64,000 nucleotides of DNA, from the NCBI RefSeq assembly GCF_014649835.1, contig NZ_BMTU01000006.1:1-64000 (forward strand), in the 5' to 3' direction. The notes below the pieces were generated by a model that saw nothing but the letters and a program-made list of their open reading frames with translations, ran no database searches and was not told the origin of the DNA. A program made the position numbers and the translations under genes. Shown piece by piece: positions 29,109 through 36,709 of this stretch; positions within the stretch are counted from its first letter, which is position 1, and every line of letters starts with the position of its first letter. This stretch comes from Streptomyces pilosus (lineage in GTDB: Bacteria > Actinomycetota > Actinomycetes > Streptomycetales > Streptomycetaceae).

Positions 29109-29567
29109 ATGACCAAAGCGATCAAACTCCTGACGGCCCTCCCCCCTCCGCAGCGCGCACGGCTGATGGCCCTGGCGCGGGAGGTGTCCTTCCCGGAGGA
29201 CACCCGGATCTTCGAGTCGGGAGGCACCGCCGACCGCTTCTGGGTGATCCGCTCCGGCGCCGTCTCGCTGGACCAGCCGGTGAACGAGCTGCACCGGGTG
29301 ACGGTCGCCGCGCTCGGCGCGGGTGACCTGCTGGGCTGGTCCTGGCTGTTCCCGCCGCACGAGTGGGACTTCGGCGCCGTGGCCTTCAGCCCGGTGCGCG
29401 CCTACGAGTTCGACGCGGCGGCCGTGCTCCGGCTGTGCGAGGAGGACCCCGAACTCGGTCTGCTGCTGGTGCGCAAGGTCGCCGAGGTGCTCGCCCACCG
29501 GCTGGAGGCGACCCGCGGCAAGCTGATGGAGCAGTACGCGATGCACCGGCGCGGCGGGCTCGTGTAA
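29109..29567 (+). CDS. Cyclic nucleotide-binding domain protein (Crp-like sensor, no HTH)
   Basis: A 152-residue protein made of a single cNMP-binding fold: FPEDTRIFESGGTADRFWVIRSGAVSL forms the first strands, and GDLLGWSWLFPPHEWDFGAV the phosphate-cassette region, which lacks the Arg of true cAMP binders. No DNA-binding helix-turn-helix follows; the C-terminal helix (VRKVAEVLAHRLEATRGK) would be the dimer helix. ATG 29109 is preferred because GAGGAG lies ten bases upstream. It stands alone downstream of the candidate small RNA. Its ligand and partner are unknown. A separate cNMP domain occurs in the histidine kinase at 42569. Confidence 0.78.
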   Translation: MTKAIKLLTALPPPQRARLMALAREVSFPEDTRIFESGGTADRFWVIRSGAVSLDQPVNELHRVTVAALGAGDLLGWSWLFPPHEWDFGAVAFSPVRAYEFDAAAVLRLCEEDPELGLLLVRKVAEVLAHRLEATRGKLMEQYAMHRRGGLV

Positions 29568-29778
29568 GTCCTCGCACCCGGTCGGCGCGGCGCCGGCACC
29601 GCGGTGGCGGGCGCCCGCTCACGACCCGGTTCCGGACAACGGGCCCCGGCCGGGCCGGCTCGGGCTCCGGGTCCGCCGCCCGCGGTGCCGCGCCGCTCTC
29701 GCCGGTGCGGAGGACCGTCCTGCCCGGCGGTCGCCTCCGCCGGCCGCGGTCCGGTGCCGCGGGGGCGGCGCGCTGTCC

Positions 29779-30396
29779 TCAGGCTCCCGCGATGAGCGTC
29801 AGACCGAGGACGACCATGGTGGCGGCGACCAGCGCGTCCAGGACCCGCCAGGCGGTGGGGCGGGCCAGGAAGCGGCTCAGCAGACGTGCGCCGAAGCCGA
29901 GCGCGGCGAACCAGCAGAGGCTGGCCAGTACGGCGCCCAGCCCGAAGGTCCAGCGCAGCGGGCCGTGGTCGGCGGCGACCGAGCCCAGCAGGAACACGGT
30001 GTCGAGGTAGACGTGCGGGTTGAGCCAGGTCATGGCGAGGCAGGTGAGCACGGCCCGGCGGCGCGACCCCGCCGCCTCGCCCTCCGTCCGCAGTCCCTCG
30101 CCGGCCGGCCGCAGCACCCGGCGGGCGGCCAGCACGCCGTAGCCGAGCAGGAAGGCGCCGCCGATCCAGCCGACCGCCGTCAGCGCGCCCGGCCAGGCCA
30201 CGACCACCGCGCCGACACCGGCGACGCCCAGGGCGATGAGGGCCGCGTCGGACAGGGCGCAGATCGCGACGACGGGGAGCACGGCGTCGCGGCGGACACC
30301 CTGGCGCAGCACGAAGGCGTTCTGGGCACCGATGGCGACGATCAGGGAGAGGCCGGTGCCGAATCCGGCGGCGGCGGTGGTCAGGGCGCTGGTCAT
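29779..30396 (-). CDS. LysE/ArgO-family amino acid exporter
   Basis: A 205-residue integral membrane protein with about six transmembrane segments, of the LysE family that exports lysine, arginine and related basic amino acids. The N-terminal GTGLSLIVAIGAQNAFVLRQG is the ArgO/LysE hallmark, and the NPHVYLDTVFLLG segment near residue 125 is conserved. It is transcribed divergently from a LysR-type regulator gene 70 bp away, the classical lysE-lysG arrangement of Corynebacterium, in which the regulator induces the exporter when basic amino acids accumulate. The upstream 211 bp (29568-29778) hold no gene. Confidence 0.88.
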   Translation of the reverse strand: MTSALTTAAAGFGTGLSLIVAIGAQNAFVLRQGVRRDAVLPVVAICALSDAALIALGVAGVGAVVVAWPGALTAVGWIGGAFLLGYGVLAARRVLRPAGEGLRTEGEAAGSRRRAVLTCLAMTWLNPHVYLDTVFLLGSVAADHGPLRWTFGLGAVLASLCWFAALGFGARLLSRFLARPTAWRVLDALVAATMVVLGLTLIAGA

Positions 30397-30433
30397 GGCG
30401 ACGACGCTACGGCCGGAGGGCCTGTGCAGTACA

Positions 30434-30459
30434 GCTAAGGATTCTTACGTACCCTTAGC
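30434..30459. promoter_or_regulatory. Inverted-repeat operator between lysE-like and lysG-like genes
   Basis: GCTAAGG (30434-30440), twelve bases, CCTTAGC (30453-30459): a perfect 7-bp inverted repeat in an AT-richer patch of the divergent promoter region. It is the likely binding site of the LysR-type regulator. The right half ends seven bases before the regulator's ATG, consistent with autoregulation and a nearly leaderless mRNA. Confidence 0.6.
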
Positions 30460-30466
30460 CACTGTG

Positions 30467-31363
30467 ATGACCGATCTTCCGTTGGACCAGGTACGCACGC
30501 TGCTCGCGGTGGTGGACGAGGGGACGTTCGACGCGGCGGCCGCCGCGCTGCACGTGACGCCCTCGGCGGTGAGCCAGCGGGTGAAGGCGCTGGAGCAGCG
30601 CACGGGCCGGGTGCTGCTGCTGCGCACCAAGCCGGTGCGGCCGACGGAGTCGGGCGAGGTGCTGGTGCGGCTGGCCCGTCAGGTGGGCCGGCTCGAACGG
30701 GACGCGTACGCCGAACTGGGGCTGAGCGGGGCCGGGGGGCCGACCCGGGTGTCGGTGGCCGTGAACGCCGACTCGCTGGCGACCTGGTTCCTCGGGGCCC
30801 TGACCCGGCTGCCGGCCGCGGCGGGGCTCTGCTTCGAACTGCGCCGGGAGGACGAGGGCCACACCGCTGCCCTGCTGCGGGAGGGGACGGTGATGGCCGC
30901 GGTGACCTCCTCGCCGGACCCGGTGCCGGGCTGCTCCGTGCGGCACCTGGGCCGGATGCGCTATCTGCCGGTGGCCGGCCCCCGGTTCGCGGCGGAGCAC
31001 CTGGCGGGGCCGCTGCGCGAGGTGCTGCCGGAGGCGCCGGTGGTGGTGTTCGACCGGCGGGACGAGTTCCAGGACGGCTTCGTGCGCCGCCTCACCCGCG
31101 GGCGCGCCGGGGCGAGTGAGCGGCGGCACCACGTACCGACATCGGAGGGTTTCGTCGAGGCGGTCGCCGCCGGTCTGGGCTGGGGCATGGTCCCCGAGCC
31201 GCAGGCGGACCCCCTGCTGCGTGCCGGCCGGCTGACCGTGTTCGCCCCGGACCGCGCGGTCGACGCACCGCTGTACTGGCAGCAGTGGAAGCTGGACTCC
31301 CCCGCGCTGGCGGCGGTGACCGACGCGGTCACCGCTGCGGCGGCGGAGGCGCTGTACCGCTAG
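30467..31363 (+). CDS. LysR-type regulator of the ArgP/LysG group
   Basis: A 298-residue LysR-family transcription factor. The winged helix covers residues 1-65 (LLAVVDEGTFDAAAAALHVTPSAVSQRVKALE) and the rest is the effector-binding domain. Close similarity in the DNA-binding helix to ArgP (IciA)/LysG, plus the divergent lysE-like gene, indicates a sensor of lysine or arginine that activates export. No ribosome site is present upstream of ATG 30467 (GTG at 30464 is adjacent), so the transcript may be leaderless. Its end is 48 bp from the convergent tetR gene and a hairpin lies between. Confidence 0.88.
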   Translation: MTDLPLDQVRTLLAVVDEGTFDAAAAALHVTPSAVSQRVKALEQRTGRVLLLRTKPVRPTESGEVLVRLARQVGRLERDAYAELGLSGAGGPTRVSVAVNADSLATWFLGALTRLPAAAGLCFELRREDEGHTAALLREGTVMAAVTSSPDPVPGCSVRHLGRMRYLPVAGPRFAAEHLAGPLREVLPEAPVVVFDRRDEFQDGFVRRLTRGRAGASERRHHVPTSEGFVEAVAAGLGWGMVPEPQADPLLRAGRLTVFAPDRAVDAPLYWQQWKLDSPALAAVTDAVTAAAAEALYR

Positions 31364-31370
31364 ACGCAGG

Positions 31371-31393
31371 GCACCGGGGAGCGTGCCCGGTGT
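31371..31393. terminator. Hairpin between convergent lysG-like and tetR genes
   Basis: Bases 31371-31378 pair with 31386-31393 (seven Watson-Crick pairs plus one G-T) with a seven-base loop. It probably ends transcripts from both sides. Confidence 0.5.
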
Positions 31394-31411
31394 CACCCGG
31401 CGGCGAAGCCC

Positions 31412-32125
31412 TCACGACACGTCCCGGCGGCCGTCGAGATCGATCCCGGCGCTGGTCAGAAGCATGTCGAGGGCCGTCGGGTAGGCGCTGGTGACCATGC
31501 GGGTGGCCAGGAGCGGGGCCGCCTCGGCGAGGCGCGGGTGGGTGGCGGCCGGCAGGCGGGCGTAGGTCGAGCGCCACATCTCCTCGTCGGCACGCCGGGC
31601 GGCGTCGGGCAGCGCCAGGGAGGCGGCGTCCAGGGCGGCGAAGGCCAGGGTGGTGTCGATGAAGGCGTGATAGACGCGCACGGCCTCCGGCAGCGGGAAG
31701 CCCGCGGTGCGCAGCACGTCCAGCACCGCCTCGTCGGCGGCGAGTTCGGCCGCGCGGCCGGAGACCCGGCTCGCCGTGAGGACCGCCGCCTGCGGGTGCG
31801 CCAGGTAGGCGGCGTGGATGCGCAGCCCGATGGCCCGCAGGTCCTCGCGCCAGGACCCGGCCGGGCGCCAGCCGCGCAGCGCCCGGCCGATCAGCGCGTC
31901 GCCGAGGGCGAGGGTCAGTTCGTCCATGCCGCGGAAGTAGCGGTAGAGGGTGCTCGGGTCGCAGTCCAGGGCGAGGCCCAGCCGGCGGGCGGTCAGTCCC
32001 GCGCTGCCGTGCTCGTGCAGCAGCCGCAGCGCGGTCTCGACGATCAGCGCCTCGGACAGCACCCGGCCGCTCTTCGTCGGCCTGCGGCGCCTGCGCCGCT
32101 CCTCGGGCACCACGCGCTTCGGCAT
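31412..32125 (-). CDS. TetR-family transcriptional regulator
   Basis: A 237-residue TetR protein. The helix-turn-helix lies at about 25-70 (ALIVETALRLLHEHGSAGLTARRLGLALDCDPSTLYRYF), preceded by an unusually basic tail (RRRRRRPTK). The long C-terminal domain, about 160 residues, belongs to the TetR_C type with a ligand cavity formed by helices. It is divergent from the saccharopine-dehydrogenase-like gene (134 bp), which is its most likely target. No firm palindromic operator is visible in the gap; a weak imperfect repeat lies near 32150-32165. Ligand unknown. Confidence 0.83.
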   Translation of the reverse strand: MPKRVVPEERRRRRRPTKSGRVLSEALIVETALRLLHEHGSAGLTARRLGLALDCDPSTLYRYFRGMDELTLALGDALIGRALRGWRPAGSWREDLRAIGLRIHAAYLAHPQAAVLTASRVSGRAAELAADEAVLDVLRTAGFPLPEAVRVYHAFIDTTLAFAALDAASLALPDAARRADEEMWRSTYARLPAATHPRLAEAAPLLATRMVTSAYPTALDMLLTSAGIDLDGRRDVS

Positions 32126-32259
32126 CCCCGTCCCCCTCCGCCGTCCTTATGCCAACGCCATTGACCTTACGCCGCGGCAGGGCGTTGTATCCCCACCGGG
32201 GCCCCGGTACGCATCCCGGATCCGAGGGGATCCACGAGGAAGGAAGGGAGTGCTCCGTC

Positions 32260-33480
32260 ATGCGTGTACTGCTGGTGGGAGCGGGCGGCGTGGGTACCGC
32301 CATCACCCGGATCGCCGCCCGGCGGCCGTTCTTCGACCTGATGGTGGTGGCCGACTTCGACCCGGCCCGGGCGGAAACGGCGGTCGCGGCGCTCGGAGCG
32401 GACGGTGCCCGGTTCCGGGCCGGGCGCGTGGACGCCTCCGACGAGGGCGCGGTGACGGCGCTGCTGGAGCGGCACGGCTGCGACGTGCTGCTCAACGCCA
32501 CCGATCCGCGGTTCGTGATGCCGCTGTTCCGGGCCGCGCGCGACGCCGGTGCCACGTATGTCGACATGGCGATGTCCCTGTCCCGGCCGCACTCCGAGAA
32601 GCCGTACGAGGAGTGCGGCGTCAAGCTCGGCGACGAGCAGTTCGCACAGGCCGGCGCGTGGGAGGAGGCCGGTGCGCTGGCCCTGGTCGGCATGGGGGTG
32701 GAGCCCGGCCTTTCGGACGTGTTCGCCCGCTACGCCGCCGACGAACTCTTCGACGTCATCGAGGAGATCGGAGTCCGGGACGGGGCGGACCTCACGGTGG
32801 ACGGCCACGGCTTCGCCCCCTCCTTCAACATCTGGACCACCATCGAGGAATGCCTCAATCCGCCGGTCGTCTACGAGCGGGACCGCGGCTGGTTCACCAC
32901 CGAACCCTTCAGCGAGCCCGAGGTGTTCGACTTCCCCGAGGGCATCGGCCCGGTGGAGTGCGTGAACGTCGAGCACGAGGAGGTACTGCTCGTACCGCGG
33001 TGGGTGGACGCGCGCCGGGTCACCTTCAAGTACGGCCTGGGCCGCGAGTTCGTGGACACCCTCAGGACGCTGCACCTGCTGGGCCTGGACCGTACCGAGC
33101 CGGTGACCGTGCCGGGTCCCGACGGGCCGGTGCGGGTCTCGCCCCGGGACGTCGTCGCCGCCTGTCTGCCCGACCCCGCGACGCTGGGCGGGCGGATGCG
33201 CGGCAAGACCTGCGCCGGCACCTGGGTGCGGGGCGTGAAGGACGGGGCGCCGCGCGAGGTGTACCTGTACCACGTGGTCGACAACGAGTGGTCCATGACC
33301 GAGTACGGCTGCCAGGCCGTGGTGTGGCAGACCGCCGTCAACCCGGTCGTCGCGCTGGAACTCCTCGCCCGCGGCGCCTGGACGGGCACGGGCGTCCTCG
33401 GGCCGGAGGCGTTCCCCGCGGGTCCCTTCCTGGAGCTGCTGACGGCGTACGGTTCACCGTGGGGGTTGCGCGAGCAGTGA
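32260..33480 (+). CDS. Saccharopine dehydrogenase-like NAD(P)-binding protein
   Basis: A 406-residue oxidoreductase with an N-terminal Rossmann fold (VLLVGAGGVGTAITRIAARR) and the C-terminal alpha/beta domain seen in saccharopine dehydrogenase and carboxynorspermidine dehydrogenase. LLNATDPRFVMPLF near residue 75 and the VGMGVEPGLSDVFARYAADE segment near 145 are family markers. The strong ribosome site AGGAAGGGAG precedes ATG 32260. It could act on lysine-derived or polyamine substrates, which would suit the nearby lysE/lysG and decarboxylase genes, but this link is inference only. A divergent TetR-type gene may regulate it. Confidence 0.82.
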   Translation: MRVLLVGAGGVGTAITRIAARRPFFDLMVVADFDPARAETAVAALGADGARFRAGRVDASDEGAVTALLERHGCDVLLNATDPRFVMPLFRAARDAGATYVDMAMSLSRPHSEKPYEECGVKLGDEQFAQAGAWEEAGALALVGMGVEPGLSDVFARYAADELFDVIEEIGVRDGADLTVDGHGFAPSFNIWTTIEECLNPPVVYERDRGWFTTEPFSEPEVFDFPEGIGPVECVNVEHEEVLLVPRWVDARRVTFKYGLGREFVDTLRTLHLLGLDRTEPVTVPGPDGPVRVSPRDVVAACLPDPATLGGRMRGKTCAGTWVRGVKDGAPREVYLYHVVDNEWSMTEYGCQAVVWQTAVNPVVALELLARGAWTGTGVLGPEAFPAGPFLELLTAYGSPWGLREQ

Positions 33481-33586
33481 CCCCGCGCACACGGTCCGGC
33501 AGTTTCACCTCGACTCGACAGGTCACCCGAATCGGTGTAAGGCATCCGCAAGGGTGTGCATCGACTCCGATCGCAGGTGACTTTCG

Positions 33587-33841
33587 ATGGACAACTGGCG
33601 AAGCAGCGCGGCCTGCAGGACCGAGGACCCCGACCTCTTCTTCCCGATCGGCACCTCCGGCCCCGCCCTGATGCAGACGGAACAGGCCAAGGCGGTGTGC
33701 CGGCGCTGCCGCGTTCAGGAACAGTGCCTGGAGTGGGCACTGGAGACGGGCCAGTCCATCGGCGTGTGGGGCGGCACGAGCGAGACGGAACGGCGGGCGC
33801 TCAAGCGGCGCATCGCCGCTCGGCGGGCCACCGGCTCGTGA
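33587..33841 (+). CDS. WhiB-like iron-sulfur transcription factor (WblE-like)
   Basis: An 84-residue Wbl protein. Four cysteines at positions 10, 38, 41 and 47 (C-x27-C-x2-C-x5-C) bind a 4Fe-4S cluster; the GVWGG turn is at residues 59-63 and a basic C-terminus (RRALKRRIAARR) binds DNA. Wbl proteins bind the domain-4 region of the principal sigma factor and control development, stress or antibiotic resistance. Length and layout are closest to the WblE type among those I recall. The upstream 106-bp region has no clear sigma-B-type element. It is a single-gene unit followed 67 bp later by a DUF488 gene. Confidence 0.9.
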   Translation: MDNWRSSAACRTEDPDLFFPIGTSGPALMQTEQAKAVCRRCRVQEQCLEWALETGQSIGVWGGTSETERRALKRRIAARRATGS

Positions 33842-33908
33842 GAGCGCGCCGCGCCCGGCCCGCGCGTCCGCGGCGGGCTCGCGGGACACCACCGGAAGGG
33901 GCTGAACG

Positions 33909-34259
33909 ATGAGCGTACGGGTGCGCCGGGTGTACGAGTCGCCCGAGCCGGACGACGGGGTGCGCGTCCTGGTCGACCGGCTCTGGCCGCGCGGTCTGGC
34001 GAAGGACGCGGCCCGGGTGGACGCCTGGCCCAGGGAGCTGACGCCGTCGGCGGAGCTGCGCCGCTGGTACCACGGGGACGGCGGCTCGTACGAGGAGTTC
34101 CGCGCGCGCTACGAGGCGGAACTGGCCGCTCCGGAGGCCGCCGAACTCGTCGACCGGGTCAGGGACCTGGCGGAGAGGGGCACGGTGACCCTGCTGACCG
34201 CGTCCAAGGACACCGGTCACAGTCACGCCGGGGTGCTGGCCCGCCTCCTCGAGGACTGA
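33909..34259 (+). CDS. DUF488 family protein
   Basis: A 116-residue protein of the DUF488 family (VRVLVDRLWPRGLAKDAARVDAW near the N-terminus, WYHGDGG in the middle, VTLLTASKD at the C-terminal strand). Members are small alpha/beta proteins, widespread and uncharacterised; a few lie near thiol or heavy-metal genes. GGAAGGGG precedes the ATG. The gene is convergent with the FAD dehydrogenase gene (24 bp between stops). No catalytic assignment can be made. Confidence 0.86.
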   Translation: MSVRVRRVYESPEPDDGVRVLVDRLWPRGLAKDAARVDAWPRELTPSAELRRWYHGDGGSYEEFRARYEAELAAPEAAELVDRVRDLAERGTVTLLTASKDTGHSHAGVLARLLED

Positions 34260-34283
34260 GGGGCGGGCCGGCACCCCGGTGGC

Positions 34284-35957
34284 CTACGCCGTCTGCGCGG
34301 CCGCCGCCCGTCCGGCCGCGCGGCCGGAGAAGAGGCAGCCGCCGAGGAAGGTGCCCTCCAGCGCGTTGTAGCCGTGGACGCCTCCGCCGCCGAAGCCCGC
34401 CACCTCTCCCGCCGCGTACAGCCCCTCGACCGGCCGGCCGTCGGCGCCGAGCGCGCGCGAGTCGAGGTCGGTCTGGACACCGCCGAGGGTCTTGCGGGTG
34501 AGGATGTTGAGCTTGACACCGATCAGCGGACCGGCGGCCGGGTCGAGGATGCGGTGCGGGGTGGCGACCCGGCCGAGGCGGTCGCCGATGTAACGGCGGG
34601 CGTTGCGGATGCCCTGCACCTGGGCGTCCTTGCTGTAGGCGTTGTCCATCTGCCGGTCGCGCGCCTCGATCTGGCGCCGCATGAGTGCCGCGTCGAGCAG
34701 GGGCTCGTCGGTGAGGGCGTTCATCTTCTCGACGAGCTGTTCGAGGGTCGGCGCCGTGACGAAGTCGGCGCCCTTGTGCAGGAAGGCGTCCACCGGACCG
34801 GGGGCTCCCTTGCCCAGCACGCGCTCCTTCAGGAAGCCGGCCCGGTCCTTGGCGGTGATGTCGGGGTTCTGCTCGGAGCCCGACAACGCGAACTCCTTCT
34901 CGATGATCTTCTGGGTCAGGACGAACCAGGAGTGGTCGTGTCCGGCGATGTCCTCGGTGGTGCGCAGGTGCTTCAGCGTGCCGAGGGTGTCGTAACCGGG
35001 CAGGCAGGGCTCGGGGAGCCGGCGGCCGAGGGCGTCGAACCAGAGGGAGGACGGTCCGGGCAGGATGCGGATGCCGTGCCCGGGCCAGACCGGGTCCCAG
35101 TTCCGCAGCCCCTCGGTGTAGTGCCACATGCGGTCCCGGTTGACCAGCCGCACTCCCGCGCGGGCGCTGATGTCGAGCATCCGCCCGTCGACGTACGCCG
35201 GGACGCCGGTGACCATCTCGCGGGGCGGGGTGCCGAGCCGCTCGGGCCAGTGGCGGCGGACGGTGTCGTGGTCGGCGCCGATGCCGCCGCTGGTGACGAT
35301 CACGGCCTGGGCGGTCAGTTCGAACTCGCCGACGCCCTCGCGGCTGGACGCCACCCCGCGCGGTGCGTCGTCCTCCGCCAGCACGGTGCCGCGCACCCCG
35401 CGCGCGGTGCCGCCCTCGACGACGAGTTCGTCGACCCGGTGGCGGTGGTGGAAGGTGAGCAGCCCGTCCCGGCCGGCCTGCCGGGCGTACCGGACGAAGG
35501 GCTCGACGACGCCGGTCCCGGTGCCCCAGGCGATGTGGAAGCGGGGCACGGTGTTGCCGTGGCCGTCCGCGCGGAGGTCACCGCGCTCGGCCCAGCCGAC
35601 GGTGGGCAGGAAGGTGATGCCGTGGCCGTTCAGCCAGGACCGCTTCTCCCCCGCCGCCCACTCCACGTAGGCCCTCGCCCAGCGCACCGCCCAGCTGTCC
35701 TCGTCGTCGAGGCGGTCGAAGCCGGCGCTGCCCCGCCAGTCGCTCCAGGCGAGGTCGAAGGAGTCCTTGATGCCGAGGAGCCGCTGTTCCGGCGACCCCA
35801 CCAGGAACAGCCCGCCGAACGACCAGAAGGCCTGCCCGCCGAGGTTGGCGGCGTTCTCCTGGTCGACCAGGGCGACCCTGCGGCCCCGGCTGGTCAGCTC
35901 GTGGGCCGCGACGAGGCCCGCGAGTCCCGCTCCGACGACGATGACGTCGGCATCCAT
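34284..35957 (-). CDS. FAD-binding dehydrogenase (fumarate reductase / 3-ketosteroid dehydrogenase-like)
   Basis: A 557-residue flavoprotein. The N-terminal GAGLAGLVAAHELTSRGRRV binds FAD; NLGGQAFWSFGGLF follows, and the C-terminal end carries AGEVAGFGGGGVHGYNALEGTFLGGC, which closes the FAD site. This is the pattern of the fumarate reductase/succinate dehydrogenase flavoprotein and ketosteroid-1-dehydrogenase superfamily; relatives in actinomycetes are simply named FAD-binding dehydrogenases. ATG 35957 has GGAAGGGA upstream. It starts 17 bp after the end of a TetR gene on the same strand, so it should be controlled by that regulator. No TAT or Sec signal, hence cytoplasmic. Substrate unknown. 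Confidence 0.85.
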   Translation of the reverse strand: MDADVIVVGAGLAGLVAAHELTSRGRRVALVDQENAANLGGQAFWSFGGLFLVGSPEQRLLGIKDSFDLAWSDWRGSAGFDRLDDEDSWAVRWARAYVEWAAGEKRSWLNGHGITFLPTVGWAERGDLRADGHGNTVPRFHIAWGTGTGVVEPFVRYARQAGRDGLLTFHHRHRVDELVVEGGTARGVRGTVLAEDDAPRGVASSREGVGEFELTAQAVIVTSGGIGADHDTVRRHWPERLGTPPREMVTGVPAYVDGRMLDISARAGVRLVNRDRMWHYTEGLRNWDPVWPGHGIRILPGPSSLWFDALGRRLPEPCLPGYDTLGTLKHLRTTEDIAGHDHSWFVLTQKIIEKEFALSGSEQNPDITAKDRAGFLKERVLGKGAPGPVDAFLHKGADFVTAPTLEQLVEKMNALTDEPLLDAALMRRQIEARDRQMDNAYSKDAQVQGIRNARRYIGDRLGRVATPHRILDPAAGPLIGVKLNILTRKTLGGVQTDLDSRALGADGRPVEGLYAAGEVAGFGGGGVHGYNALEGTFLGGCLFSGRAAGRAAAAQTA

Positions 35958-35974
35958 GGCGACCGTCCCTTCCT

Positions 35975-36583
35975 TCATCCGGTGAGCAACGCGGTGAGCA
36001 GTTGTTTCAGCCAGGCCCGGGCGCCCGCGACGTCCCGGTCCAGCAGCAGTCGGGTGGTGACACCGTCGTAGGCGGCGACCACGGCGTGCGCGGCGCCCTC
36101 GACCCCGCCGAGGACGGCGGGCAGTTCGGTGTGGCCGCGGGCCCGGGCCAGCCGGTCGGCGATGGCCCGCCGCAGTCGCGCCCGGTGTTCCAGCAGGCCG
36201 CGCGCCACCTCGGGGTCGCGGGCGGCGTGCACCAGGAAGTCGGTCTTGACCAGCAGCCAGTCGTGGTCGAGCAGCAGGACGTCGGTGACGCGGTCGACGG
36301 CGGCGGGCACGTCGAGGTCCGGGCCGTCCAGGGCGAGGGCGCCGGAGACCTGTTCGGCGATCAGCTCGGCGCGCTGCGCGTACAGGGCGAAGAACAGCTC
36401 GTCCAGGCCGGCGAAGTTCGAGTAGAAGGCGCCCCGGGTATAGCCGGCCGCCTCGCAGATCTCCTCGATCGAGACGTGCCCGAACCCCTTGGCGGCGAAC
36501 ACCGAGAACGCGGCGTCCAGGAGGTTCGCGCGTGTGCGCAGCCGGCGCCGGGTGACCCGCCCCGCCGTCTTCCCCGCCGCCAT
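35975..36583 (-). CDS. TetR-family repressor of the FAD dehydrogenase operon
   Basis: A 202-residue TetR regulator. The HTH is near residues 15-60 (LDAAFSVFAAKGFGHVSIEEICEAAGYTRGAFYSNF) and a ligand-binding domain of about 140 residues follows. ATG 36583 follows GGAAGGA by ten bases. Two palindromes sit 25-58 bases upstream and are the natural operators for autoregulation. Transcribed as the first gene of an operon with the FAD dehydrogenase, so the ligand may be that enzyme's substrate or a related lipid. Confidence 0.87.
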   Translation of the reverse strand: MAAGKTAGRVTRRRLRTRANLLDAAFSVFAAKGFGHVSIEEICEAAGYTRGAFYSNFAGLDELFFALYAQRAELIAEQVSGALALDGPDLDVPAAVDRVTDVLLLDHDWLLVKTDFLVHAARDPEVARGLLEHRARLRRAIADRLARARGHTELPAVLGGVEGAAHAVVAAYDGVTTRLLLDRDVAGARAWLKQLLTALLTG

Positions 36584-36607
36584 GCCCGCTCCTTCCGGTC
36601 CCCGTTC

Positions 36608-36641
36608 GATACGGGAACGTATCCGATACACCGGTGTATCG
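36608..36641. promoter_or_regulatory. Paired palindromic operators upstream of tetR
   Basis: Two adjacent palindromes: GATACG-N4-CGTATC at 36608-36623 and a perfect 18-bp palindrome CGATACACCGGTGTATCG at 36624-36641. The shared half-site GATAC suggests one TetR-type protein binding cooperatively. They lie just before the repressor gene and 69 bp from the divergent alkB-like gene, which could be co-regulated. Confidence 0.8.
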
Positions 36642-36672
36642 AACAGACCCGTGCGCGTGGCCCGGATCGATC

Positions 36673-36688
36673 TAGAACATGTTTTCGA
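36673..36688 (+). promoter_or_regulatory. Possible LexA (SOS) box upstream of the alkB-like gene
   Basis: TAGAAC, four bases, TTTCGA: ten of twelve bases match the actinobacterial SOS consensus TCGAAC-N4-GTTCGA. It sits 22 bases before the ATG of an alkylation-repair gene, where an SOS operator would make sense. Mismatches at positions 2 and 11 keep confidence low. GGGTAC follows at 36695-36700. Confidence 0.4.
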
Positions 36689-36709
36689 TTAAGGGGGTAC
36701 GCTGGGCAC

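Noticed and set aside
28895..29326. Plus-strand frame across the small-RNA locus
   Set aside because: It starts inside the hairpin region, crosses the terminator and overlaps the cNMP-binding gene in another frame; no ribosome site.
36695..36700. GGGTAC directly before the alkB-like gene as a sigma-B promoter
   Set aside because: No GNNT lies 14-16 bases upstream. The hexamer is ten bases from the ATG, where it would require a nearly leaderless mRNA.
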